In this document: positions 17,703 through 25,978 of the stretch, in pieces | How the letters are laid out: the number at the start of each line of letters is the position of its first letter | Position numbering within the stretch: the first letter of the stretch is position 1 | NCBI RefSeq assembly: GCF_025290835.2 | Contig: NZ_JAOCQD020000001.1 | Span: 1,364,001-1,428,000, forward strand | Reading direction: 5' to 3' | DNA length: 64,000 nt | Origin: Aquabacterium sp. OR-4 | GTDB lineage: Bacteria; Pseudomonadota; Gammaproteobacteria; Burkholderiales; Burkholderiaceae_C | The notes under the pieces: generated by a model | What the model was told of the DNA's origin: nothing | Databases searched by the model: none | The model's input: the letters and a program-made list of their open reading frames with translations, nothing else | Made by a program: the position numbers and the translations under genes

Positions 17703-19124
17703 TCAGCTGTGCACAAATCCCATCGCTGCGCGTCGGGCCGGCTGGCGTTCATCCATGCGCAGCGCCGGCCAGTCTTCTTCGACGAGATGGCTGCGTCCTG
17801 CCATCACGGCACGCGCGAACGCGATTTCCGCAGCGTGCTTGATGGCCCGCGGGCTCATGTCTCCGATCTGCCCGCTCAACGCTGCGGGCAGATCGGCTGA
17901 AAACGGCACTCGCATCTTGCGGATCAGCTCCGCCAGAATCTGCCGGGCGACGTTCATCAGTTGCCCTGCGGACGGCGGCGAGATCTGGAAAACCAACATG
18001 CGCGAGCGCAGCGCCGCAGGGATCTCATCGGCATTGTTGGCCGTCGCGATGAGCCTGAGGTGACTGGCATCGAAGATCAAATCGGGCAGCGATTGGTCAA
18101 CGAAAAACTTCGACGTGTGCTCCTCCAGAAGCGAATAAAGCGGCCCGAGCCCGCTGTACCCGGTCGTGTGGGCTTTGTCGATTTCATCGAGCACGACAAG
18201 TCCATTGGCCACCGGGTCGTGCCCGGCACGTCCCCAGGCGATGAACTCGAAAAGCTGACCTGGCGAGGAGTTCGACCAGAAGGTACTCGATCCTGAAATC
18301 GAGCTGCCATTTGTTTCGGCCGCCATCGAAACGAACAGCGGCGGCGGCGTGCCCAGCAAGGCCGCCAATGCATTGGCGAAGGTGGTTTTGCCAATCCCGG
18401 GTCCACCCGCGAGCAGGATGGGCGCAAGCCGGTGCGGCAACCCCTGCGCGCACAGTGTGATGTGCGGGCGGATGGCCGTCTCGATCACCTGCTCGAAGCT
18501 GGGGAAGCTCTCCACCAGTGCGTCCAGGCGCTGCAGCCAATCAGCGGGCGGTGGCGCCATTGGCCGGCTGATGCCGCTGAGCGCCAAGCGCTCCAGTGTC
18601 TGCGCAATTCGTCGGCCGGCTTCGCCATCGCGGCCTTTGATGCGCTGCTCGAGCTGTTCTGCGCTCTCGGCGAACTTGAAGACGTCGATCGGCTCAAGTG
18701 CGTGCGGGCCGGTGACCAGCCCCAGCAGGTCGAGGCCGCCGTCCACGTCAGGCAGGTCGAATTCCGGGACATCACTCCTGGCCGGCTGAGTGTGGTCGCG
18801 CAGTTCGGCTGCCAGGCGACGGTTGTGCAGTTCCTGCAGGGACTCGGCCAAACTGCTGAGGGTTGCGTGCTCAAGATCGCCGCGTCGCGGAGAGAAGTCG
18901 AACATCACATGCAGGACACCGTCCACGCTCACGCAGCTGACGGCTGCCCGACGGGGCTGCCTGCGCCCCAAGATCAGGGCAAACGTGCGCAGGAAGATTT
19001 CGCTAAGGCGACGGCCATCACGCGACAGCTCAGGATCGAGCCGAACGCTCATCCAGTCGGGGCATTGAAACAGCGGCAGCAGCTCGGCCACGCCGACGGT
19101 AGTTTCAAACAGATTTTCAGTCAT
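17703..19124 (-). CDS. AAA+ ATPase, Lon/ClpX-like ATPase core without protease domain
   Basis: A 473-aa protein. The N-terminal ~225 residues are unrecognised. The AAA+ module begins with Walker A GGPGIGKT at 240-247, then Walker B VVLDEIDKA near 315, sensor 1 IATANNADE and a Lon-like LRSRMLVFQI segment, with a C-terminal lid domain to residue 473. No Ser-Lys protease domain follows, so it is an ATPase only, such as a chaperone or remodeller. It stands alone and leftward; a base-paired leader begins 8 bp upstream of its start codon. Function within the element is unknown. Confidence 0.8.
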   Translation of the reverse strand: MTENLFETTVGVAELLPLFQCPDWMSVRLDPELSRDGRRLSEIFLRTFALILGRRQPRRAAVSCVSVDGVLHVMFDFSPRRGDLEHATLSSLAESLQELHNRRLAAELRDHTQPARSDVPEFDLPDVDGGLDLLGLVTGPHALEPIDVFKFAESAEQLEQRIKGRDGEAGRRIAQTLERLALSGISRPMAPPPADWLQRLDALVESFPSFEQVIETAIRPHITLCAQGLPHRLAPILLAGGPGIGKTTFANALAALLGTPPPLFVSMAAETNGSSISGSSTFWSNSSPGQLFEFIAWGRAGHDPVANGLVVLDEIDKAHTTGYSGLGPLYSLLEEHTSKFFVDQSLPDLIFDASHLRLIATANNADEIPAALRSRMLVFQISPPSAGQLMNVARQILAELIRKMRVPFSADLPAALSGQIGDMSPRAIKHAAEIAFARAVMAGRSHLVEEDWPALRMDERQPARRAAMGFVHS

Positions 19125-19132
19125 ACATAACG

Positions 19133-19190
19133 CTCAGTTGGGACGGACGAAGTCCGCGATGACGCCGACAAGTGCGGCGCGCCAACTGAG
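19133..19190 (-). promoter_or_regulatory. Possible three-way-junction leader of the AAA+ gene
   Basis: A 9-bp perfect outer stem (CTCAGTTGG 19133-19141 with CCAACTGAG 19182-19190) encloses two perfect inner hairpins: CGGAC-GAA-GTCCG (19144-19156) and CGCCG-N7-CGGCG (19163-19179). The AAA+ start codon is 8 bp away and the only GAG-like ribosome-binding candidate sits in the outer stem, so folding could mask initiation. It could equally act as a DNA cruciform or operator. No homologue was compared. Confidence 0.4.
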
Positions 19191-19443
19191 GAATGGGTGA
19201 CCTATCGTCTCGCTATGCCAACGAGATCTGGCCGGCCACGCTCACGCACCACCTGCTGAGGCGATGAAGTTCGTGCGTCGAAGAATTGGGGCATGTGGTG
19301 TGGAAGGCAGAAAACGCAGGGTGCCGCTGAATCGGGTGCGAGCCATGACGGCAAACACTGTCACTGTAGCTGCACCCCCATCGTCCATACAAGAAAAACC
19401 TGGCCGGCTGGCCGGTCGATGAAAGCGGCAATGCGACCTCCGG
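19191..19443. other. Intergenic stretch, nothing recognised
   Basis: Between the AAA+ leader and the XRE regulator stop I see no convincing reading frame, RNA gene or repeat. Short open frames here lack ribosome sites. Confidence 0.4.
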
Positions 19444-19770
19444 TCACCTGGCCGGCTCGTCACCCTCAGTGCCTTGGAGGAGCCCCTTGTAGGCTCGCTC
19501 GAACTCTCGAGACAACACGGGCAGGCTGCATCCCAGTGCAGCGGCAATCTTGACCACGCCGACAAGGTTTGGAACCGTCCGCCCGTTCTCGATAGACGAC
19601 ATGTTCGAGCGGCCGATGGCGGCCGCCAATCCAACAGATTCTTGCGACAAACCCTTGGATGTCCGCAACATGACGACCGCCTGGCCGAAGGCCTTTGCAA
19701 TCGTCGGGTCGGTCGATTTGGAGCCGACGGGCCGGCCCCTGGGGATGACTTTTTTGCTTGCTATTGCCAT
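19444..19770 (-). CDS. XRE-family helix-turn-helix regulator
   Basis: A 108-aa cytoplasmic protein with a lambda-repressor-like HTH over roughly residues 28-85: LRTSKGLSQESVGLAAAIGR, then the recognition-helix region SNMSSIENGRTVPNL and IAAALGCSL. The basic N-terminal tail (KKVIPRGRPVGSKS) may contact DNA. It is divergent from a small exported protein across a 138-bp AT-richer gap containing palindromic AT motifs (TTAATTAA near 19810), where both promoters probably lie. Likely a regulator of element genes; target not visible. Confidence 0.85.
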   Translation of the reverse strand: MAIASKKVIPRGRPVGSKSTDPTIAKAFGQAVVMLRTSKGLSQESVGLAAAIGRSNMSSIENGRTVPNLVGVVKIAAALGCSLPVLSREFERAYKGLLQGTEGDEPAR

Positions 19771-19908
19771 CCCACAAGGGTTGCTTTACGTATGCATAAA
19801 AACCACACTTAATTAAATACATAGATGATAGAGTCGGTGCAAATACTGGCCGGCCGGAGATTCAGTCACCGGGACCGCTGCGGAAACTTCCCTCACCACC
19901 CATCACTG

Positions 19909-20181
19909 ATGACCCCATCCATCTGGACTGACCTGAAAATCTCTGTGGCCCTTCTGTTGATGGGCTTGCTGATGAATGGCGCCGCACTGGCGCAGGCCGC
20001 TCAGATGCCGCACAAGACGTCCGCACGCTTCGCAACACCTCACCACGTCGCGGCCGCCGTGTCGGCAGGCGCGTCCCAGCGCGACCTCGAGGCCCGAGCG
20101 GCAGCAGCCGCACAGAAGGACACGGACCCGCACCTCAACGGATCGGTCCGGGACGCTCCGCTGGTCAGTTCAACGAAATAG
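19909..20181 (+). CDS. Small exported or membrane-anchored hypothetical protein
   Basis: A 90-aa protein. From ATG 19909 it begins with a typical signal peptide or anchor (LKISVALLLMGLLMNGAALAQA, cleavage likely after AQA), then a polar Ala-rich tail. A longer frame from 19825 would put an unrelated basic segment before the signal, so I prefer 19909. It ends 46 bp before a membrane protein in the same direction, with which it probably forms an operon. Function unknown. Confidence 0.5.
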   Translation: MTPSIWTDLKISVALLLMGLLMNGAALAQAAQMPHKTSARFATPHHVAAAVSAGASQRDLEARAAAAAQKDTDPHLNGSVRDAPLVSSTK

Positions 20182-20227
20182 TTCGCCACCCCGCCCCCAC
20201 TTGTTCAACCACTGTGGGAGCACGTCC

Positions 20228-21346
20228 GTGATCGCATCGATTCTTCTCATCGCCTACGCCGCCGCGTCCGTCGCGCTGGCCTTCTGGATCCGCCGCGCGG
20301 TCAAACTGCGGCTGGACTGGTCCGACCCGCGCATGCGGTCGCCCGTCTTTTCGGGGCATGTGCGCAGCACCGGTGGCGCAGGGGCCCTCGGGGCCGCTGA
20401 CGCAGCCAGCACGGCGGTGCTGAGTTCCGCCTCTCCGAACGCGGTCATGCTGTTCGTGATCGTCGTCGCTGGCCTCATCGGCGGCGTCGTCGGCGCTGGT
20501 GTGTTGCCCGCCCTGGTGGGCGGCATCGGGCAGCCCGGGTGGGCGGGCATGGTGGCGTTGGTCGTCGCGATGCTCGCATGGACCTGGATCGGCGGCTGCC
20601 TTGCGCTGCCCGTGTTGGCCCTGGTCTTCAGCTTGGCGCCCATCCTGGCCGGCCTGGCGGTGATCGGGTTCATCGGCCTGATGCTCGGACAGACGTTCGG
20701 CTCCGGGCACCCCGGCCTTCTCTCGGCCACAGGAACCTGGCAAACGGGCTTCGGAGCGCGGATGGAATACAACCTGTGCGCAGCGGGGACCTCGCTCATC
20801 GTGCTGGGCAATCCGCGGGAAATCGCGCAGCGGTGCAAACAGAAAGTCGTCGGCCCTCACCCTGTTGAAGGCCGATTCGCCGGCGTCTACAGTTGCCGGC
20901 CGGGTCAGCGCGTGGCCGCCATCGTGGATGTTCGCCCCTTCGGCCCCTTCAAGGACGGACTGAAGGATGCCGAGTTCAGTTTCGGTGATCGGCCGGAGGC
21001 CGCGTTTCCGAACGGATCGTTCGCGGGCTTCGTCCGCCCCAGCGGTGCGACAGGCGAGTTTCGATCCGACGAACTTAAGTGGACGCAGAAGCCCACGCAA
21101 GGCTGGGGAAAGCCGGATGAACTGGCCATTACTGCGCTGCCGTCTGGCGGCATCAGCGTGCGGCTGATGAACACGCCCTGCGCCGTGCTACAGGCCAAGC
21201 GCTGCGAGCCCGCCGAGCCGGGCCGCGTGCCCACCTGCGAGCGAGAATTCGCGCAGCTGGCCATCAAGCTCTACAAGCCCGGCACGTTCAAGGAACTGAG
21301 CCAGATGATCGCCGACCAGGAAGCCCGGCAGACGGCCGGCCGCTGA
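20228..21346 (+). CDS. Membrane protein with about four N-terminal helices and a soluble C-domain
   Basis: A 372-aa protein. I chose a GTG start at 20228 because GGGAG lies about 8 bp upstream and the protein then opens with a membrane helix (IASILLIAYAAASVALAFWI). Three further hydrophobic segments lie near residues 75-100, 108-130 and 131-155. The C-terminal ~210 residues are soluble and contain several Cys. No family is recognised. It follows the small exported protein and may work with it at the envelope. A long open frame upstream (from 19976) is an overlap artefact. Confidence 0.6.
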   Translation: MIASILLIAYAAASVALAFWIRRAVKLRLDWSDPRMRSPVFSGHVRSTGGAGALGAADAASTAVLSSASPNAVMLFVIVVAGLIGGVVGAGVLPALVGGIGQPGWAGMVALVVAMLAWTWIGGCLALPVLALVFSLAPILAGLAVIGFIGLMLGQTFGSGHPGLLSATGTWQTGFGARMEYNLCAAGTSLIVLGNPREIAQRCKQKVVGPHPVEGRFAGVYSCRPGQRVAAIVDVRPFGPFKDGLKDAEFSFGDRPEAAFPNGSFAGFVRPSGATGEFRSDELKWTQKPTQGWGKPDELAITALPSGGISVRLMNTPCAVLQAKRCEPAEPGRVPTCEREFAQLAIKLYKPGTFKELSQMIADQEARQTAGR

Positions 21347-21460
21347 ATCGCTCGGCTCGCGGGCAGAAGCCAGCCTCTTCCCGGTACCGCACCGCGATGG
21401 TGGCAACGGCATCCGGGCCAGGTCGGTGACACACTGACCAGCGCGGATCGCCGCCCGATG

Positions 21461-22429
21461 TCAGACGGTGCCGCGCGGTTCGCGCGGTGTGGGGGCAACC
21501 TCTTCACCGTCACGGTCACTGGCGTGCTCATCGTCTTTGGCAACGGCCTTGCGCGCGGCCTCCCGCAGTTGTGCGATCTCGGACAGCTGGACCAGGCAAC
21601 GCGCTTCCAGGGCTGACCCCGCGGTGGACAGCTTCAAGATATCCTGCTGCAGCGCGCGCTCCGTGGCCAGCGCCTTCTCCTGTTGTTCCTGCAGACGCTG
21701 CAACTGGGCTTCGAGCTTGGTCTCACGCAAAGCGGCCTGGCACGCCCGGTCGAAATGTGCCTCGGCCCGCTCTTCTGCCACGGCGGCGATCTGCCTGGCC
21801 TCGGCCACCTGGTGGGCACTGCTCTTCGCCGTTTGCCGGGCTGCCTCCAGCTCTTCCTTCAGACCCGGCACCTGCGCCAGGTCAATCGACTTCCGCACCA
21901 GCTCCTGACGAAGCTCTTCCGCCTGGGCTCGTTCGGACGCGGCACGTTTATTGGCCTCATCGATCGCCGCAGCGTACTCCGCTTTCAGCTTTTCCAGCGC
22001 CCCGGCCCGCTCCGCCAGCTGCCCCTGCTGCTGCTGCACTTGGGTCTGCGCCGTGCTCAGCTCACCCTCTCGTTCGGCCAGCCGATCTGCCATCCCCTCG
22101 AGTTCGGCGGCCAGTTGAGCCACTGTTTCTTCCGCATCTGCAGCGCGCATGTTGGCGTCATTGGACGCCTGATTCGAGATCGCCACGTACTGGGCGCGGA
22201 ACCGCTGGATGATGACGGGGTCGAGGGGGATATCGTCAGCAGCGCACGCCGCGCAAAGCTCCCTCCAATGCTGCACCCCCCGCAACACGGTGGTGTAGGA
22301 GCCGCCGCCCATCCGCTCGCGAACGGAACGGGTGGAGGGCTTCAGCCCCTCCTTCACCATGGCATCGCAGACGGCAGCAACGGCCGCGTCAGCTGCAGCG
22401 ACCGCGTCGGTCAGGTCAAGTTTCATCAT
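21461..22429 (-). CDS. kfrA: KfrA-like DNA-binding coiled-coil protein
   Basis: A 322-aa protein with an N-terminal KfrA-type DNA-binding domain (PF11740; about residues 8-115, including VKEGLKPSTRSVRERMGGGS) and a long alpha-helical coiled coil (about 120-300) rich in Ala, Glu, Gln and Arg. The C-terminus is acidic and polar. KfrA proteins are plasmid-borne, autoregulated and implicated in partition or maintenance. AAGGA lies 8 bp before ATG 22429. Its presence suggests the element derives from a plasmid. Confidence 0.8.
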   Translation of the reverse strand: MMKLDLTDAVAAADAAVAAVCDAMVKEGLKPSTRSVRERMGGGSYTTVLRGVQHWRELCAACAADDIPLDPVIIQRFRAQYVAISNQASNDANMRAADAEETVAQLAAELEGMADRLAEREGELSTAQTQVQQQQGQLAERAGALEKLKAEYAAAIDEANKRAASERAQAEELRQELVRKSIDLAQVPGLKEELEAARQTAKSSAHQVAEARQIAAVAEERAEAHFDRACQAALRETKLEAQLQRLQEQQEKALATERALQQDILKLSTAGSALEARCLVQLSEIAQLREAARKAVAKDDEHASDRDGEEVAPTPREPRGTV

Positions 22430-22507
22430 GATTTCATTCCTTCATTTCTTCGGTTGGTAACAGGTAGCGTTACGGTGCGTTATCGCGCGTAGCGTTACGC
22501 AGCGTTA

Positions 22508-23257
22508 TCAGGTGGGTGTTACGGGCAGCGCCGATGGCGACGGCTCGGTGCCCCACCATGTCGGGGTGATGTGCACAGGTGGCCCGGGTGGCACAGCCAT
22601 GTGCTCGGGGCCCAGATGCGCCGGCCAGGCTTGCAGGTGTTGCCCGGGCAATAGCTCGACCTGGGGATGCAGGATGTTGATGCCGGAGAAGCAGGCTGCA
22701 CCCCCCTTCGCACCGTGCCGGTAGACCTCCAGCGCGCGTTCCCGGTGTCCGATCAGGACCGCATTGACACCGTTGAACCCACCCAGCCCAGCCGGGTAGC
22801 CGATCGACGGGCGATGGTCCTCAAAGGCCTTCATGAAATCGCGTCGAGCGAATGAGACGCTGCCTGGATCTCGGACCAGCCGAATCACCGAATGCCACCC
22901 CCCGATGACCTCGATGGAAAAGTGGATGGCGGCGTGCTCGAAGACAACAAAGAAGTTGCGGCCCGCACACGCCAGGGCTGCCTCCCTGACCATCAACCAC
23001 GCACCCGAGATGCCGCCGAATCGAGAGCGGTCCAGCTCCTGGCGAATGGCGGCCATGCTGGGCGCGAAGGGCGAGGTCAAGGCATGGTTGTCGAACGCCT
23101 CACGGAGCTCGAAGGGCTGACAGACAGCGAAGGCCTCGTACCACTTCGCCATCTCCAGAGCACCGACCTCCTTCCCGGTGCGCTCCGCAACCTCGCACAG
23201 GCATTCGGTCACCACACGCACGACCGATGGCGACGGTTTGACGGTCACGCGGTTCAT
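22508..23257 (-). CDS. Plasmid/ICE hypothetical protein (DUF6475-like)
   Basis: A 249-aa soluble protein. It resembles proteins encoded beside replication genes of plasmids and integrative elements (EVAERTGKEVGALEMAKWY, DRSRFGGISGAWLMVREA); the DUF6475 link is from memory of such sequences and not certain. The start overlaps the stop of the upstream DUF1376-like gene by ATGA, so the two are translationally coupled. The C-terminal ~55 residues are Pro-rich and probably disordered. Function unknown, likely element replication or maintenance. Confidence 0.55.
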   Translation of the reverse strand: MNRVTVKPSPSVVRVVTECLCEVAERTGKEVGALEMAKWYEAFAVCQPFELREAFDNHALTSPFAPSMAAIRQELDRSRFGGISGAWLMVREAALACAGRNFFVVFEHAAIHFSIEVIGGWHSVIRLVRDPGSVSFARRDFMKAFEDHRPSIGYPAGLGGFNGVNAVLIGHRERALEVYRHGAKGGAACFSGINILHPQVELLPGQHLQAWPAHLGPEHMAVPPGPPVHITPTWWGTEPSPSALPVTPT

Positions 23258-24354
23258 GCTGCGCTCCCTTCGATCGTCAGCACCAATGGCGCTTCGGCAT
23301 CGATCACGTCGGCGTCGTACCGTGCTGCCACGGCCGCTGCGACTTCTGCTGTGCGCTGGGCCGCAGGCTTGAGCATGCTGATCTGCGGAGCACCGCCTGT
23401 GCGAGCCCCGCTGGCCAAAGCAAGGACGCGGTCGGCACTGCAGCAGATGACCGCGATCGTGTCCTGCCTGCGGGTGCTCTTGGCGGTGCGACCTTGATAG
23501 AAGTCATCCTGCGCGGCGAAGTCAATGGCCTTGCACATCGACGCCGGGCTAACGCCTTCATCCAGTCTGGCTTGGATGACACGTTTGCGGGACTCAATAA
23601 GAAGCTCATCGGGCCGCCTGGTTGCCTGCTTCCAATGCTCGAAGATCATCACCACAGGATCCACGTCGCCTACCGATTGCTTGTCCTCCTTTGTGCCTGT
23701 GCCCTGATTGACATGAGACGAAGAAGCATCTGCAACAGAGGGGAGCAGAGAGCGATCTGACGATGTGCTTCTGTCCCTCTCCCTCTCATATGTGTGTTCA
23801 TCTAACTTATGTTTTGATTCTTCGGTACTCTCATATGGCTGAGCCGTGGCCGAGCCATGGCTCACCGCCGACGGGACGCCAACATTGGCGGCGGCCTGCC
23901 TGCGGGCAACGCCGACCAGCGCGCGCTCGCGTTGCTTCTCCGAACTGCGGTCGGTCTTCTGTTTGCTGTCCCAAGCCTGCAGAGCCCACCCGCCGAACTC
24001 AAGGTGGTGCCAGCGGCCATCGCTGGCCAGATACCAGTCGCCCTCCAAGACTTCGGGGCGAATGAGCACCCAGCCCGCGACGTCTCGACCAAAGCCCGCC
24101 ATCGCCGCCAACTGGGTGTCGTTATCAGGCAGCGTCATGGCGGGCTGTTGCCGCCAGGCCTGGGCCATCAGCAGCACCAGGGCCCGGAACGGCTCCGGGT
24201 TGGCGGCCAGCGCGAGCAGGTGCCCGGTGAAGTAGTCCATGCGGACAGGCGCCCATGGGTACGTGGCCAGATTGACTTGCGCAGGAACCAGCGGCTCGTC
24301 TTGCTCCGCGGCCGGCCCGCTTGCCGCGCTTGTTTCTGATTTACTCAGTCTCAT
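23254..24354 (-). CDS. Replication-type protein with DUF1376-like N-domain
   Basis: A 366-aa protein. The N-terminal ~130 residues (YPWAPVRMDYFTGHLLALAA, then DNDTQLAAMAGFG and WYLASDGRWHHLEF) resemble DUF1376/YdaU proteins of phages and plasmids, which resemble DnaT or helicase loaders. Residues about 140-235 are polar, low-complexity and likely a linker; the C-terminal ~130 residues are helical. It overlaps the next gene by 4 bp. A role in element replication or helicase loading is plausible but inferred. Confidence 0.55.
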   Translation of the reverse strand: MRLSKSETSAASGPAAEQDEPLVPAQVNLATYPWAPVRMDYFTGHLLALAANPEPFRALVLLMAQAWRQQPAMTLPDNDTQLAAMAGFGRDVAGWVLIRPEVLEGDWYLASDGRWHHLEFGGWALQAWDSKQKTDRSSEKQRERALVGVARRQAAANVGVPSAVSHGSATAQPYESTEESKHKLDEHTYERERDRSTSSDRSLLPSVADASSSHVNQGTGTKEDKQSVGDVDPVVMIFEHWKQATRRPDELLIESRKRVIQARLDEGVSPASMCKAIDFAAQDDFYQGRTAKSTRRQDTIAVICCSADRVLALASGARTGGAPQISMLKPAAQRTAEVAAAVAARYDADVIDAEAPLVLTIEGSAA

Positions 24355-24407
24355 CGGTTCCCAAATATGTGTTGGCCTGAATCGGCCGTAACTTTGATGG
24401 GAATGAA

Positions 24408-24692
24408 ATGGGTACTCTGGTTCAGGGCGCCCATTTCAAATCCCGCGAAAGAGACGAATGGCAGGAACCCCGGGCCACCGAAAACAACGGCAAACCCCAC
24501 GATGGTGAGGAACACGGATTTCAAACATTCGCCATCGAAACGCCTTCTTCTTCGGCGATCGATGGAGAAAGTTTGCCGGATATGACGCCAATTGGCACGC
24601 CGGCCAATTTGGCGAAAGTTACATCTGAAAATTCAGGCTCGGCAATAGTTTTTGAACCACTCGATAAACCATCGATTCACATCATGACGTGA
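24408..24692 (+). CDS. Possible small hypothetical protein
   Basis: A 94-aa polar frame starting with ATG 24408, with GGGA about 7 bp upstream, ending at 24692. Codon use and polar composition look acceptable, but the region is lower in GC than its surroundings and no family is recognised. It may be non-coding. It lies between the DUF1376-like gene start and the structured segment. Confidence 0.3.
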   Translation: MGTLVQGAHFKSRERDEWQEPRATENNGKPHDGEEHGFQTFAIETPSSSAIDGESLPDMTPIGTPANLAKVTSENSGSAIVFEPLDKPSIHIMT

Positions 24693-24982
24693 ATAACATG
24701 TCAAATCAAACGTCTAAACGTTTAATAACTTGCCCGCCAAATAAGCCGCTTGGCGCCTTGCAACAAATGAAACAAAATGCAACCAAAGAAAAAGAAGCAA
24801 AACGGCCGCAAGACGTTTGTTGATGAGCGAAGCGCCCGCCCGTCCCTCGGCCCACAGCGTCGCGGCACGCCGTCTGACCGAGCGGCGCAGCGTCGCCACG
24901 ACTCCTGCCGGCGGTCGACTCAGCGCCTCCGGCACGCGTTGCATAAAAACATCAACTCAGCGGAAGCTGGCACGCGGATTTC
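24693..24982. other. Intergenic, AT-richer stretch
   Basis: Contains A-rich sequence (about 24768-24800) and a palindromic AAACGTCTAAACGTTT-like stretch near 24707-24722. No convincing gene. A replication origin is conceivable here given the flanking plasmid-type genes, but I see no iterons. Confidence 0.3.
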
Positions 24983-25012
24983 TTGACCCAAGGTGCGATG
25001 TATCCAGATACT
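24983..25012 (+). promoter_or_regulatory. Candidate sigma-70 promoter before the structured segment
   Basis: TTGACC at 24983-24988 and GATACT at 25007-25012 are 18 bp apart. Transcription would begin near 25019 and run into the hairpin-rich segment. Match to consensus is moderate. Confidence 0.35.
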
Positions 25013-25054
25013 GACGACGTCCCTGAGCGAAAAAGAGTCTGATGCGGCGTATGG

Positions 25055-25292
25055 GTGCACGGGATCGCAGCAGGCAGTGAAGGGACTTCATAAAGTGCAC
25101 TGACGACATCAGAGGTAGCCCTCTGATCCACGACGGAGCCCAAGAACAAGTTCTCTTGGGGCGGTGGACGGTCGGACATCAGTAGATCCGGTTCGTATCC
25201 CCCAATTCTGGGTAAGGGGATCAGGAGCGCAAAGTTGCGACGAACGGTGACCCGGTTCTTTCCCCCTCGGGGAAATCGAACCTTGGATCACC
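25055..25292 (+). ncRNA. Candidate structured RNA or leader with consecutive hairpins
   Basis: No coding sequence. Consecutive hairpins: perfect ATCAGAGG-TAGC-CCTCTGAT (25108-25127); CCCAAGAAC/GTTCTCTTGGG (25139-25160), itself inside CCAC/GTGG; ATCC-CCCA / TGGG-GGAT (25197-25221); CGCAA/TTGCG (25228-25239); and a long three-part stem GGTGA..GGTTC..TTTCCCC / GGGGAAA..GAACC..TCACC (25246-25292) that ends exactly before ATG 25293. Two GTGCAC hexamers at 25055 and 25095 precede it. A promoter candidate lies upstream. It may be an RNA leader, a free ncRNA, or a single-strand replication or recombination site. I cannot match it to a known family. Confidence 0.45.
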
Positions 25293-25682
25293 ATGCACGA
25301 TTGCCAGAAATCCGGCAGCCTCACCGGCTATGCCCTCACCGTCCTACAGTTCCCCGTCTGCGAATCGTGCGACAACTCGGTGCCCGAGTCACCTCGCCAG
25401 GGTTTCATCGCGCCTGAGAAAACACGTGCTGAAAACCTTCAGGCCGAGGTGGAGCGTCGCCTCGAATGGACGCTGAGCCAGCTGCTCGACCATACAGCCG
25501 GTGGCGTCGATCACAACACCGAGGCCCAGTTCAACCTGCTCGCACAGTTCCACGGTCAACTTCTGCTGCTGGACGAAAAGGCGCGCGAAGTCGGGGGCCC
25601 TGACCACCAGGAAAAGCTGTTCGCACGCGCAGCCGTCACCTTCACGCTGATGAACGCAGCGCTGCCGGAGGTGGCACTGTGA
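25293..25682 (+). CDS. Hypothetical protein upstream of prtN-like gene
   Basis: A 129-aa acidic helical protein of unknown family (AEVERRLEWTLSQLLDHT, FHGQLLLLDEKAREV). An N-terminal CQKSG and CESC could form a metal site. The ATG 25293 abuts a long hairpin, leaving no room for a ribosome site, so translation may start downstream or be controlled by the structure. Its stop overlaps the GTG start of the PrtN-family gene, so the two are coupled. Confidence 0.5.
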   Translation: MHDCQKSGSLTGYALTVLQFPVCESCDNSVPESPRQGFIAPEKTRAENLQAEVERRLEWTLSQLLDHTAGGVDHNTEAQFNLLAQFHGQLLLLDEKAREVGGPDHQEKLFARAAVTFTLMNAALPEVAL

Positions 25683-25933
25683 ACACCGCATTCGCACTCA
25701 TGGCCGTCTTTGATGGCCCCACCGTGTCGCTGGATCGCATCTGCGTCGACTACCTCGGGCTCAGCCGGCAGGAGGCCATGCGGCAGGCGGCACAAGGCGA
25801 ATTGCCCCTTCCGGTATTCCGGCTCAACAAGTCCCAGAAGGCGCCCTACGTCATCCATGTCGGCGACCTGGCGAAGCTGATCGACAAGGCTCGGGAACAG
25901 GCTGAGGATACGTGGAAACGATGCCAGGTGTGA
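25679..25933 (+). CDS. PrtN-family transcription activator
   Basis: An 84-aa protein starting with GTG. MNTAFALMAVFDGPTVSLDR, then LPLPVFRLNKSQKAPYVIHV and DLAKLIDKAREQAE closely follow the pattern of pyocin activator PrtN (PF11112), a small DNA-binding activator; relatives are common on phages and mobile elements. It overlaps the upstream gene by 4 bp. No pyocin genes are in view, so its target is unknown; it may control element genes. It ends 45 bp from the convergent CBASS operon. Confidence 0.75.
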   Translation: MNTAFALMAVFDGPTVSLDRICVDYLGLSRQEAMRQAAQGELPLPVFRLNKSQKAPYVIHVGDLAKLIDKAREQAEDTWKRCQV

Positions 25934-25978
25934 GTGGGGCGATGGCTGTCCATAGTGGTGCCGCGCTAATGGCTATGC

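Noticed and set aside
19133..19190. Integron attC site
   Set aside because: The outer arms resemble core sites loosely, but they do not fit RYYYAAC/GTTRRRY, and two inner hairpins are present rather than one imperfect stem. No integrase is nearby.
24714..24944. 76-aa open frame on the - strand
   Set aside because: No ribosome site, basic shadow-like composition and a hydrophobic end; not credible as a gene.
25246..25292. tRNA-like segment ending in ACCA
   Set aside because: The stem GGTGA...TCACC with GGTTC/GAACC looks tRNA-like, but it is only 47 bases and has no D or anticodon arm.
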